Of a DNA stretch of 64,000 nt, positions 45,382-54,050 are shown piece by piece. Origin of the DNA: Ohtaekwangia sp036568665. GTDB lineage: Bacteria; Bacteroidota; Bacteroidia; Cytophagales; Cyclobacteriaceae. The first letter of the stretch is position 1. Each line of letters begins with the position of its first letter. Location: positions 1-64,000 of the forward strand of contig NZ_DATCSD010000389.1 in NCBI RefSeq assembly GCF_036568665.1, read 5' to 3'. The position numbers and the translations under genes were made by a program. The notes below the pieces were generated by a model. The model saw nothing but the letters and a program-made list of their open reading frames with translations. It searched no databases and was not told where the DNA came from.

Positions 45382-46364
45382 GCGGACGTGTACTGATAAC
45401 AGGAGCCAGTGGCTTCGTAGGTTTCCACCTCATCGAAGCGGCTCTGCAGAAAGGCCTTGAGGTATTTGCTGCAGTTCGCTCCTCGAGTAAGATCGATCAT
45501 CTGAAAACACTTCCAATACAGTTCACCACACTCGACTTCACGAATATACCCTTGCTGAAGGCTGAGTTACAGGAAAAGAAGTATGACTATATCATTCACG
45601 CGGCCGGTGCTATAAAAGCTCCGAATTTTGCAGAGTATGTAAAAGTAAATGCAGAATACGCGCGCAACCTGGCGCTCGCGGCTGGTGAAGCAGATATAGC
45701 ACTGAAGAAATTTGTATTCATGAGCAGTCTGGCTGCCTGGGGCCCTTCGCGTACAGGCTTGCCGGTTACAGAGAAAGATGAAGCAACACCACTCACCAGT
45801 TATGGCAAGAGCAAACTGGTGGCAGAATCCTACCTCGCTGCATTGAAAGATCTTCCGCTGATAACGTTGCGGCCAACGGCTGTATACGGACCTCGTGAGC
45901 GGGATATATTCATCATGATCAATTCCATCAACAAAGGTTTCGAACCTTATATCGGGCGTATACCCCAGACGTTGAGCTTCATTTATGTGAAAGACCTCGC
46001 GGCTGTTACGGTACAGGCTTTGACAAGTTCAGTAAGCAATAGATCATACTTCGTAGCAGATGGCTACGGCTACGATCGCTATGCCTTGGCCACGATTGTA
46101 AAAAAGATACTTCACAAGAATACACTTCGTGTTCATTTGCCGCTGCCGGTAGTAAAGGCATTAGCGCTTGTGCAGGAAGGTATAGGAGCTGTGCGTGGTA
46201 ACTCACCTATACTCAGTCGCGAGAAGTTGAGTGAGTTAACAGCAGCAGACTGGTCATGCAATATTGAGCAGCTCAAAAACGACATAGGATTTAGCCCCCG
46301 CTATACATTGGAAGATGGCATGGCGGAAACACTACAGTGGTATAAAGAAAATAAGTGGCTGTAG
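45378..46364 (+). CDS. NAD(P)-dependent epimerase/reductase, candidate ketosphinganine or ceramide reductase
   Basis: A 328-aa extended short-chain dehydrogenase. The nucleotide loop is TGASGFVG (8-15) and the catalytic Tyr-x3-Lys lies in SYGKSK (Y142, K146), with Ser116/117 in FMSSLAAWG. A related epimerase-like reductase (CerR) performs the 3-keto reduction in Caulobacter ceramide synthesis. Position directly after spt and the GNAT protein argues for the same task. A sugar epimerase is the main alternative. Confidence 0.75.
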   Translation: MSGRVLITGASGFVGFHLIEAALQKGLEVFAAVRSSSKIDHLKTLPIQFTTLDFTNIPLLKAELQEKKYDYIIHAAGAIKAPNFAEYVKVNAEYARNLALAAGEADIALKKFVFMSSLAAWGPSRTGLPVTEKDEATPLTSYGKSKLVAESYLAALKDLPLITLRPTAVYGPRERDIFIMINSINKGFEPYIGRIPQTLSFIYVKDLAAVTVQALTSSVSNRSYFVADGYGYDRYALATIVKKILHKNTLRVHLPLPVVKALALVQEGIGAVRGNSPILSREKLSELTAADWSCNIEQLKNDIGFSPRYTLEDGMAETLQWYKENKWL

Positions 46365-46413
46365 AGGCAGCCAAACAACTAAAGCGATAATAGAAAATTT
46401 ATAGAAGACGATT

Positions 46414-47739
46414 ATGAAAAAGCAAATTGAAGATGCCAATGGCAAATTAGGTGTGCTCATTCCAGGTCTTGGAGCAGTAGCCACTACGATGATAGCAGGT
46501 GTGGAAGCTGTGAAAAAAGGTCTCGCACAACCTGTAGGCTCGCTCACGCAAACCGGTAACATTCGTTTGGGAAAAAGAACGGAGAATCGTTATCCGAAGA
46601 TCAAGGATTTCGTGCCGCTGGCAGAACTCAATGATATAGTTTTCGGAGGTTGGGATGTTTACGAAGACAACGTATACGAAGCTGCTGTAAATGCAAAAGT
46701 ACTGGAGCTTGGTCTTCTGCAATCTATCAAGCCAGAGCTGGAGCGTATCAAGCCGATGAAAGCTGTCTTCGATAAAACCTATATCAGAAACCTCGATGGA
46801 ACAAACATTAAAGAAGCTGCTACGAAATATGATCTGGCACTTGCTGTAATGAAAGACATCGATGATTTCAAAGCAAAAAATAACTGCGATCGTCTGGTAA
46901 TGGTATGGTGCGGATCAACTGAGAAGTATATCGAAGAAGCTCCTGTACACCAATCTATATATTCATTTGAGGATGGATTGCGTAACAACGATCCGTTGAT
47001 CTCGCCAAGTATGATCTATGCGTATGCTGCGATCAAGAAAGGTGTTCCTTATGCAAACGGTGCGCCTAATCTTACTTGCGATATACCTGCATTGGTTGAA
47101 CTCGCGAAAGAAAACAATGTACCCGTAGGAGGTAAAGATTTCAAAACAGGTCAAACCCTGATGAAGACTATCCTTGCTCCTGGTTTGCATGCACGTTCAC
47201 TGGGTATACGCGGATGGTTCTCTACCAATATACTGGGTAACCGCGATGGTCTTGTATTGGATGATCCGGATAACTTCAAAACAAAAGAAGTTTCTAAACT
47301 GGGTGTGCTGGAAGATATACTTCGCCCGGAGCAAAGCCCTGAGCTATACGGAGATATATACCACAAGATCCGTATCAACTACTACCCTCCGCACGGTGAT
47401 AACAAAGAAAGCTGGGACAACATCGACATCTTCGGATGGTTGGGTTACCCGATGCAGATCAAGATCAACTTCCTGTGCCGCGACTCTATATTGGCTGCAC
47501 CAATCGTACTTGACCTAGCATTGTTCATGGACCTCGCGAAACGTGCAGATATGAGTGGTATACAAGAGTGGTTGTCATTCTACTTCAAGTCGCCACAAAC
47601 AGCACCAGACCTTCGTCCGGAGCACGATATATTTAAACAACTCATCAAGCTGCAGAACACGCTGCGTCACATGATGGGTGAAGACTTGATCACGCACCTT
47701 GGGCTTGACTATTACCAGGAACTGGTAGAAGCTCTGTGA
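46414..47739 (+). CDS. Inositol-3-phosphate synthase (MIPS)
   Basis: A 441-aa NAD-dependent enzyme converting glucose-6-phosphate to 1L-myo-inositol-3-phosphate. Signatures: GVLIPGLGAVATTMIAGVEA for NAD binding, FGGWDVYEDNVYEAA, and NRDGLVLDDPDNFKTKE with IRINYYPPHGD in the catalytic half. Length fits the bacterial branch found in Bacteroidota inositol-lipid clusters. It supplies the head-group for inositol lipids and overlaps the next gene by 4 bp. Confidence 0.92.
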   Translation: MKKQIEDANGKLGVLIPGLGAVATTMIAGVEAVKKGLAQPVGSLTQTGNIRLGKRTENRYPKIKDFVPLAELNDIVFGGWDVYEDNVYEAAVNAKVLELGLLQSIKPELERIKPMKAVFDKTYIRNLDGTNIKEAATKYDLALAVMKDIDDFKAKNNCDRLVMVWCGSTEKYIEEAPVHQSIYSFEDGLRNNDPLISPSMIYAYAAIKKGVPYANGAPNLTCDIPALVELAKENNVPVGGKDFKTGQTLMKTILAPGLHARSLGIRGWFSTNILGNRDGLVLDDPDNFKTKEVSKLGVLEDILRPEQSPELYGDIYHKIRINYYPPHGDNKESWDNIDIFGWLGYPMQIKINFLCRDSILAAPIVLDLALFMDLAKRADMSGIQEWLSFYFKSPQTAPDLRPEHDIFKQLIKLQNTLRHMMGEDLITHLGLDYYQELVEAL

Positions 47740-48182
47740 GTCGTGTCCACAAAATTATCGCTTCCTGTGGTGGAATCGGTTACCTGAAAGGTGGAGGCAC
47801 CGTAGCAGCAGCAGTCTGCTGCGGTGCTTTAATACTGATGTCTGCGGGAATTGATAATGGCGTGATGCTGTTAATATCCTTGATCATTATAGATATAGGC
47901 GTGTGGTCAGCCAACGGTGTAGAGGGCGAGTGGGGAAAAGACAGCAGCCGTGTTGTGATCGATGAAGTAGCCGGTATGGTAATAACGCTTTTGTTTATAC
48001 CGCTTACATGGATCACTATCGCGGCAGGGTTTGTGCTCTTTCGGGCATTCGATATACTCAAGCCGTTCTATATCCGGAAACTGGAAGCAGTGCCCGGAGG
48101 GTGGGGAGTTATGCTGGACGATATAGCGGCCGGCATCTATGCAAACATCGTTATGCAAATCTTCGTACGATACATGCTATAG
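47736..48182 (+). CDS. PgpA-family phosphatase, candidate phosphatidylinositol-phosphate phosphatase
   Basis: A 148-aa membrane enzyme starting at GTG 47736 and coupled to the MIPS gene. PgpA signatures are DEVAGM (D76, E77), LFRAFDILKP (102-110) and MLDDIAAG (126-133). In housekeeping lipid synthesis PgpA dephosphorylates PGP. Inside a MIPS/CDP-alcohol cluster, a PgpA homologue instead dephosphorylates phosphatidylinositol phosphate in Bacteroides, as I recall from published work on that cluster; the order of genes supports the same here. Confidence 0.8.
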   Translation: MSRVHKIIASCGGIGYLKGGGTVAAAVCCGALILMSAGIDNGVMLLISLIIIDIGVWSANGVEGEWGKDSSRVVIDEVAGMVITLLFIPLTWITIAAGFVLFRAFDILKPFYIRKLEAVPGGWGVMLDDIAAGIYANIVMQIFVRYML

Positions 48183-48187
48183 CAGGT

Positions 48188-48556
48188 ATGCAAACTTTTA
48201 TAAAAGCGCAAGGCGCATCTTTCTTTGCCTGGCTGGTAGATACCGCAGTAATGATTCTCTTTGTAGAGATCGTAAGGCTGCCCTATACCGTATCCAGTGT
48301 AAGTGGAAATATAGCCGGTGCAGTAACACATTTTGCAATCGGACGAGGATGGGTATTTAATTCAGATAAAGCAATTGTATACCAGATCATCCGCTATGGA
48401 TTGGTTTGGATCGGGTATGTATTTCTGACAACCTTTTTGGTTTTTGTTTTTACGGATCACCTGAAAGTAAATTATCTCGTTTCAAAAGTAACGGCCTCCG
48501 TATTGACCAGCGTTGTGTATACATATCCCATGCAGAAATATTTTGTATTCAAATGA
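48188..48556 (+). CDS. GtrA-family membrane protein (flippase-like)
   Basis: A 122-aa protein with four membrane segments starting at MQTFIKAQGASF; upstream in-frame sequence is a shadow of the previous gene. It shows the GtrA pattern: RFxK-like start, AWLVDTAVMILFVEI, TVSSVSGNIAGAVTHFAIGRGWVF, and a second pair of helices. GtrA proteins are linked to moving polyprenyl-linked sugars across the inner membrane. In this operon it may flip a lipid or a sugar donor for sphingolipid decoration. Confidence 0.85.
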   Translation: MQTFIKAQGASFFAWLVDTAVMILFVEIVRLPYTVSSVSGNIAGAVTHFAIGRGWVFNSDKAIVYQIIRYGLVWIGYVFLTTFLVFVFTDHLKVNYLVSKVTASVLTSVVYTYPMQKYFVFK

Positions 48557-51141
48557 GCTTAGTTCAGGACACGATAAAATTGTTGATAGAAAGACGGAGA
48601 TGGTTGATCCTGTGCTTGCTTTTACCTTGCGCAACGGTATCTCTATATGCGCAAACGCAAACGACCGTAACCGGTACTATTACCGATAAAGATACTAAAG
48701 ATCCCATTCCATTTGTGAACGTGATCTTTGCCGGTACTTCCGTTGGTACAGTATCGGATGTGAACGGGACTTACAAGATACACACAACGGAAGCCTACAC
48801 GCAGGTTCAATTCTCGTTCATCGGTTATAAAACCATTACGCGTAACATAAAGAATGGTGAAGCCAATGTGTTGAACGTACGCCTCGAACCTGAAGCTACT
48901 GTATTAAAAGAAATTGAAGTAACAGGCGATAACAGAAAAGAACGTTATCGTAACAAGAATAACCCGGCCGTTGACCTTGTGCGCGAAATGATCGAACACA
49001 AAGAGCAGAACCGGATGAGCAGCTATAACTACCTGGAATACGAAGAGTATGAAAAGCTGCAGATGTCGCTCAGCAACGTTTCTGATAAATTCAAACAACG
49101 TAAACTCTTCAAGAAGTATAAATGGCTCTTCGATAATGTTGATTCTACTTCTATTGAAGGAAAAATACTACTGCCTATATATCTGCAGGAGACACTGTCG
49201 GATAAGTACTATAGAAAATCTCCCGAGAAGAAACGTACTGTAAAGAAAGCGCATCAGAAAGTAAGCTTCGATGATTATGTTGATAATCAGGGATTGAGCA
49301 CGTATCTGAACTACCTGTATAACGACATAGATATTTATAATAATAACATTACCATTCTTACCAACCAGTTCCTCAGCCCGATTGCGGACTTGTCGCCTAC
49401 TTTCTATAAATTTTATATAACCGATACCATTAAAGATGTAACTCCGAAATTGGCCGAGCTGGTGTTTGTACCGCGCGATGCAGGAGGATTCCTCTTTCAG
49501 GGAAAGATCTATGTTACACTCGATAGTAACTATGCTGTGCAGAAGGTTGATATGACAGTGAATAAAAACATTAACCTCAACTGGGTACGCGAGCTATATA
49601 TACAACAGGATTTTGAAAAAGGCGATGACAACAAATATCACGTAGTGAAAAGTCGCATGCGTGCTGACTTTGGTATATCGAAAGATCGGGGAGGTATATA
49701 TGGCGAGCGAACGGTATCGTATAAGAATTTTACCATCAACCATCCGCGCTCCGATAGCTTTTATGAGGCAGAAGAAGGCGCAGCAGCGGCACTCTCGCCC
49801 GATACGAATGCCAATGAACAATACTGGTCGCAGCATCGCCATGATTCATTGTCGCATGCCGAATCCAAAGTATACCAGAATATAGATAGCTTACAGAAAA
49901 TGCCCTCGTTCAGGCGCACTATGGATATAGCCACGTTGTTACTCGCGGGCTATAAGAACTTCCGCTGGTGGGAACTCGGGCCGGTAAATACATTCTATAG
50001 TTTTAACCCGGTAGAAGGATTCAGGCTTCGTGTAGGCGGGCGAACTACTACGAAGTTAAGTGAGCGACTATATTTCGAAACGTATGGAGCTTATGGCTTT
50101 AAAGACAAGCGTTGGAAGTATTACCTCGGTGCCACGTATTCCTTTACCGGTAAATCGATCTGGCAGTTCCCGGTAAAATCGCTGCGGGTAAGTTTTCAAC
50201 ACGACATGAAGATTCCCGGACAGGAACTTCAGTTTATACAGGAGGACAACTTCTTACTTTCCTTCAAGCGTGGTGTAAACGACAAGTGGTTATACAACGA
50301 CATCTGGAATGTTGAATACCTCAATGAGTTCGACAGTCATTTCTCTTACCGGCTTGGATTCAAGAACTGGAAGCAGGCACCAGCCGGTGGCTTGCAGTAT
50401 AATGTGCAGGAGAGCGAAACAACACGAACCATACCGGAAGTAACAACGACTGAATTTTCATTGGAACTTCGCTGGGCTCCAAACGAACAATTCTATCAGG
50501 GTAAACTATACCGTATACCTATTCCAAACCGCTATCCTATATTTACCCTCCGTATGATCGGTGGCGTAAAAGGATTGTTCGGCAGCCAGTATAACTACCA
50601 GAACGTGGCACTCAATATTTACAAGCGCGTATATCTTTCGCAGTTTGGCTATACCGACATTGTTACAGAAGGTGGGTATATATTTGGAAAAGTACCATTC
50701 CCGCTGTTGGCTATTCACCGTGCCAACCAAACATACTCATATCAGCTGCAGTCATATAACTTAATGAACTTCCTCGAGTTTGTGAGTGATAAATATGTGA
50801 GCGTAAGCTTCGATCACTACTTCAATGGATTTATTTTCAACAAGATTCCGTTGTTCAAGAAATTGAAATGGCGCGAGGTTATGACCTTCAAGATATTGTA
50901 TGGAAGCATACGCAACGAAAACAATCCGCAGTATAACAATGCCCAGTTCCTGTTCCCGGTAAACAGCGAGGGAGTAACCACAACATACTCGCTGCAGAAG
51001 GAACCTTATATGGAAGCCAGTGTCGGCATAGCCAACATCTTCAAGTTGCTGCGCTTCGATCTGGTAAAAAGATTATCGTATTACGATCACCCCGAAGTGG
51101 CCAAGTGGGGAATCAGAGGAAGATTCAAATTTGACTTTTAA
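48553..51141 (+). CDS. CarboxypepD_reg-like / DUF5686 outer-membrane protein
   Basis: An 862-aa protein whose ATG at 48553 overlaps the GtrA stop by 4 bp (a longer frame from 48406 is rejected). After a signal peptide (about 25-32) comes a carboxypeptidase-regulatory-like domain (TGTITDKDTKDPIPFVNVIF, about 40-125), then a large DUF5686 region ending in a beta-barrel whose last strand reads WGIRGRFKFDF. Family members are outer-membrane proteins without known function. It is the only outer-membrane component in the operon, hence a candidate for lipid delivery to that membrane. Confidence 0.85.
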   Translation: MSLVQDTIKLLIERRRWLILCLLLPCATVSLYAQTQTTVTGTITDKDTKDPIPFVNVIFAGTSVGTVSDVNGTYKIHTTEAYTQVQFSFIGYKTITRNIKNGEANVLNVRLEPEATVLKEIEVTGDNRKERYRNKNNPAVDLVREMIEHKEQNRMSSYNYLEYEEYEKLQMSLSNVSDKFKQRKLFKKYKWLFDNVDSTSIEGKILLPIYLQETLSDKYYRKSPEKKRTVKKAHQKVSFDDYVDNQGLSTYLNYLYNDIDIYNNNITILTNQFLSPIADLSPTFYKFYITDTIKDVTPKLAELVFVPRDAGGFLFQGKIYVTLDSNYAVQKVDMTVNKNINLNWVRELYIQQDFEKGDDNKYHVVKSRMRADFGISKDRGGIYGERTVSYKNFTINHPRSDSFYEAEEGAAAALSPDTNANEQYWSQHRHDSLSHAESKVYQNIDSLQKMPSFRRTMDIATLLLAGYKNFRWWELGPVNTFYSFNPVEGFRLRVGGRTTTKLSERLYFETYGAYGFKDKRWKYYLGATYSFTGKSIWQFPVKSLRVSFQHDMKIPGQELQFIQEDNFLLSFKRGVNDKWLYNDIWNVEYLNEFDSHFSYRLGFKNWKQAPAGGLQYNVQESETTRTIPEVTTTEFSLELRWAPNEQFYQGKLYRIPIPNRYPIFTLRMIGGVKGLFGSQYNYQNVALNIYKRVYLSQFGYTDIVTEGGYIFGKVPFPLLAIHRANQTYSYQLQSYNLMNFLEFVSDKYVSVSFDHYFNGFIFNKIPLFKKLKWREVMTFKILYGSIRNENNPQYNNAQFLFPVNSEGVTTTYSLQKEPYMEASVGIANIFKLLRFDLVKRLSYYDHPEVAKWGIRGRFKFDF

Positions 51142-51153
51142 TATAGCGTACGT

Positions 51154-51906
51154 ATGAGTGAGGTAGCACACAAGTCTTTAAATAATACAGGTATGGAAAG
51201 ACAACCGATCCGAATTGTTCTTCAGCAGCTTATCTATAAAGTCATAAATCCTATTGTAAAGTTTTTGATACGCATAGGGTTCACGCCCAATGCGGTTACT
51301 ACTACAGGTTTGCTATTGAATGTAGGCGTAGCTGTTATTTTTATTTTAGGAGCAGAGGAGGGGAACCGTGGCGACCTTTCGTATGTTGGCTGGGCAGGAG
51401 GCCTCATTTTGTTTGCAGGTCTTTTTGATATGCTGGATGGCCAGGTAGCACGATTGGGAAACATGAGCTCTACTTTCGGAGCGTTGTACGATTCGGTACT
51501 GGATCGCTACAGCGAACTCATTATGTTCCTCGGTATATGTTATTATCTTATCGGGCATCATTATTTTCTCAGTTCCTTGTTCGCCTTCATCGCGCTTATA
51601 GGTTCTATGATGGTGAGCTATGTGCGTGCACGTGCAGAGGGTCTTGGTATAGAATGTAAAGGTGGATTGATGCAACGTCCTGAACGTGTAGTAACAGTAG
51701 GTGTAACAGCGATTGCTTGTGGTATAACAGCAAGCCTTATCGGTGGTGACTATAAATTATTTATACCGGGTATTCCGTTCCATGTATTTGAAACGATATC
51801 CATTTTCACTTTTCCATTAACGATAATGGCTGTCCTTACGAACATCACCGCCATCAACAGGTTGCGTGAATCGAAGAAGGCACTGGAAATAAAAGAAATG
51901 AAATAA
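51154..51906 (+). CDS. CDP-alcohol phosphatidyltransferase, candidate phosphatidylinositol-phosphate synthase
   Basis: A 250-aa membrane enzyme with a perfect CDP-alcohol signature D92-x2-D95-G96-x2-A99-R100-x8-G109-x3-D113-x3-D117. It transfers a phosphatidyl group from CDP-diacylglycerol to an alcohol. With MIPS and a PgpA phosphatase in the same operon, the likely acceptor is inositol phosphate, giving phosphatidylinositol phosphate. Start at 51154; an internal ATG at residue 14 is possible. Confidence 0.87.
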   Translation: MSEVAHKSLNNTGMERQPIRIVLQQLIYKVINPIVKFLIRIGFTPNAVTTTGLLLNVGVAVIFILGAEEGNRGDLSYVGWAGGLILFAGLFDMLDGQVARLGNMSSTFGALYDSVLDRYSELIMFLGICYYLIGHHYFLSSLFAFIALIGSMMVSYVRARAEGLGIECKGGLMQRPERVVTVGVTAIACGITASLIGGDYKLFIPGIPFHVFETISIFTFPLTIMAVLTNITAINRLRESKKALEIKEMK

Positions 51907-51911
51907 TAGCG

Positions 51912-52469
51912 ATGATCAGTTTTCTTATCAGTCTGTTCTTTGTTGGTGCATTAACATCCGATCCGGTTGTTACGGAAGAGTCCTGCGTTTGCAAGAATCA
52001 GGAAACATTTCCGGTGCCTCCGTCAGATCAGAAGACGTTATTCTATATTCAGCGTACACCCAATACCAACACCATTATGTATGCGCTCAATATAGAAAGT
52101 GATGGTAAACTGAATGAAGATGAACCGGTGCATCCATATTGGATACGTTACCAGGAAGAAGGACAACGCGAAGAGCTATCGTATATACAGCGTAACTATG
52201 CTTACGGACTGAAGACGGAGGATATGGGCAACGGTAAATTTGAATTGCGTTTTGTGTCGTATAAAAAAATGCCGTTCTATTTAGTAAAGTCTTCACGCGA
52301 TAACCAGTATCATATTCATGCTACAATCAATAAAAAGAAGATAGAAGTATCGCGCGTATTTTTGCAGATCGAAGGAGGTACCTTCTGGTTGCCGAATGTA
52401 GTGTGTGCTGAAGTAAAAGGAGTAGACCCTGATACCGGCAGCGAGATAGTTGAACGATTTAAACCATAA
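51912..52469 (+). CDS. DUF4833 protein
   Basis: A 185-aa protein with an N-terminal hydrophobic signal (MISFLISLFFVGALTS) and a beta-rich DUF4833 body (FYIQRTPNTNTIMYALN, HPYWIRYQEEG, YHIHATINKKKIEVSRVFLQI). The DUF is unassigned; to my knowledge it recurs in Bacteroidota inositol-lipid clusters. The two conserved histidines and aromatic residues suggest ligand binding, perhaps of a lipid head-group, but this is inference. It sits 5 bp from each neighbour. Confidence 0.8.
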   Translation: MISFLISLFFVGALTSDPVVTEESCVCKNQETFPVPPSDQKTLFYIQRTPNTNTIMYALNIESDGKLNEDEPVHPYWIRYQEEGQREELSYIQRNYAYGLKTEDMGNGKFELRFVSYKKMPFYLVKSSRDNQYHIHATINKKKIEVSRVFLQIEGGTFWLPNVVCAEVKGVDPDTGSEIVERFKP

Positions 52470-52474
52470 GTGCA

Positions 52475-53092
52475 ATGAAGAAAACTTTTGTTTCCAATTC
52501 GCAGGAGTCAACCCGGATGTTCAAGAGTGATTTCCTCGAAGCCTTTTCGAAAGTACATTTCACTGTACCTCTCTATATATTCATACCCGTTATAGTATAT
52601 TTCTCCTGGAGAGCATTTGCCGTAGCGAATAATACCATACTGGTTTTTATAGCAAGTTTTGCAGCGGGACTTTTCTTCTGGACGCTTACTGAATATGCGC
52701 TTCACCGTTTTGTATTTCACTTTGTACCAAAATCAAAATGGGGATTGCGTCTTCATTTTATATTCCACGGTGTTCACCATGATTATCCCAACGATCGTTT
52801 ACGTCTCGTAATGCCTCCATCGGTAAGTATACCTTTGGCTACCGCATTTTACTTTTTATTTTTGTGGTTGATCCCTGTCGGATATGTATATGGTTTCTTT
52901 GCCGCCTTCATTACCGGGTATTTGATATATGATATATCGCATTATGCCATGCATCATTTTACGTTCAGAAATCCGATCATGAAAAAGATCAAGCAACACC
53001 ACATGCAGCATCATTATGCTGAGCCCGATAGAGGATATGGTGTAAGCTCGGCATTATGGGATAAGATATTCCGATCCGATTTTGAGAAATAA
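52475..53092 (+). CDS. Fatty acid hydroxylase superfamily, candidate ceramide 2-hydroxylase
   Basis: A 205-aa di-iron membrane oxygenase with four hydrophobic segments. All histidine clusters are present: HRFVFH (H77, H82), HGVHH (H98, H101, H102), HYAMHH (H156, H160, H161) and HHMQHH (H175, H176, H179, H180). This pattern matches eukaryotic FA2H (Scs7) that 2-hydroxylates ceramide acyl chains. Context strongly favours a sphingolipid substrate; hydroxylation at another carbon is the alternative. Confidence 0.87.
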   Translation: MKKTFVSNSQESTRMFKSDFLEAFSKVHFTVPLYIFIPVIVYFSWRAFAVANNTILVFIASFAAGLFFWTLTEYALHRFVFHFVPKSKWGLRLHFIFHGVHHDYPNDRLRLVMPPSVSIPLATAFYFLFLWLIPVGYVYGFFAAFITGYLIYDISHYAMHHFTFRNPIMKKIKQHHMQHHYAEPDRGYGVSSALWDKIFRSDFEK

Positions 53093-54035
53093 TACCAAAG
53101 ACCTGAATCCACCTCCCTTGAACGTTACACTTCGGCATGTTTTAATAGCATGCACTGTTTCCCTAGCATACTTGCTCTTATCATGGTTACTGATCGGTTT
53201 TAAGACAGATCAGTTGTTTCTCGCTTGTTTGTTTAGTGTTCTATACCTCGCTACATCTACCTCGAGGCGTTTCATTCTCGGCTTCTCGATCTTCATTGTA
53301 TACTGGATCATTTATGACTATATGAAAGCATTTCCGAATTATGCTTTCAACCTTGTTCACATCAAGGATCTGTACGATGCAGAGAAGAGTATATTTGGTA
53401 TTGTACAGGGTAGTACACTGCTTACTCCCAATGAGTTTTGGCAACAACACAGTTTTACTATACTGGATGTATTAACCGGTATATTTTACTTATGTTGGAT
53501 ACCCGTACCACTCTTGTTTGCCGGCTATCTTTTCTATCGCGATAAAGGACAGTTTCTGGAATTTGCCCTTACATTTTTATTGGTGAACCTGCTGGGCTTT
53601 GTTGTATACTATTTATATCCTGCCGCACCTCCCTGGTATGTGCAGAATTTTGGTTTTGATTTCAACCCGGCTACACCCGGTAATACGGCAGGTCTTATTC
53701 GTTTCGACCAGTTCTTTAACGTACATATATTCTCTTCGCTCTATGCAAAAGGCTCGAATGTATTTGCGGCCATGCCTTCCCTGCATTCTGCCTATCCGTT
53801 AATTGTTACCTATGTGGGTATCAAGTACAGAGCAGGATGGCTCAATGCAATTTTTGTGGTGATCACAGTGGGGATATGGTTTGCAGCAGTATATACTTCG
53901 CATCACTATGTGCTGGATGTATTAGCAGGTATATTGACAGCCTCTATTGGTATAGCCGGTTTTCAATGGTTGCAAAAGAGTAACAGATTCAGCCGATGGA
54001 TGAATCGTTACCGTGATGCCATCACGCAACAGTAA
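53082..54035 (+). CDS. PAP2 family, Aur1-like candidate inositol phosphorylceramide synthase
   Basis: A 317-aa protein with about six membrane segments. Motifs as in Aur1: YPAAPPWY (179-186), MPSLHSAYP (231-239, catalytic H235) and HHYVLDVLAG (H274 to 283). Aur1 moves phosphoinositol from phosphatidylinositol to ceramide. The start is TTG at 53082, overlapping the previous gene by 11 bp; no ATG exists near the N-terminus. A plain lipid phosphatase remains possible, but APPWY is the hallmark of IPC synthases. Confidence 0.85.
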   Translation: MRNNTKDLNPPPLNVTLRHVLIACTVSLAYLLLSWLLIGFKTDQLFLACLFSVLYLATSTSRRFILGFSIFIVYWIIYDYMKAFPNYAFNLVHIKDLYDAEKSIFGIVQGSTLLTPNEFWQQHSFTILDVLTGIFYLCWIPVPLLFAGYLFYRDKGQFLEFALTFLLVNLLGFVVYYLYPAAPPWYVQNFGFDFNPATPGNTAGLIRFDQFFNVHIFSSLYAKGSNVFAAMPSLHSAYPLIVTYVGIKYRAGWLNAIFVVITVGIWFAAVYTSHHYVLDVLAGILTASIGIAGFQWLQKSNRFSRWMNRYRDAITQQ

Positions 54036-54050
54036 TTACGTCTATGTATT

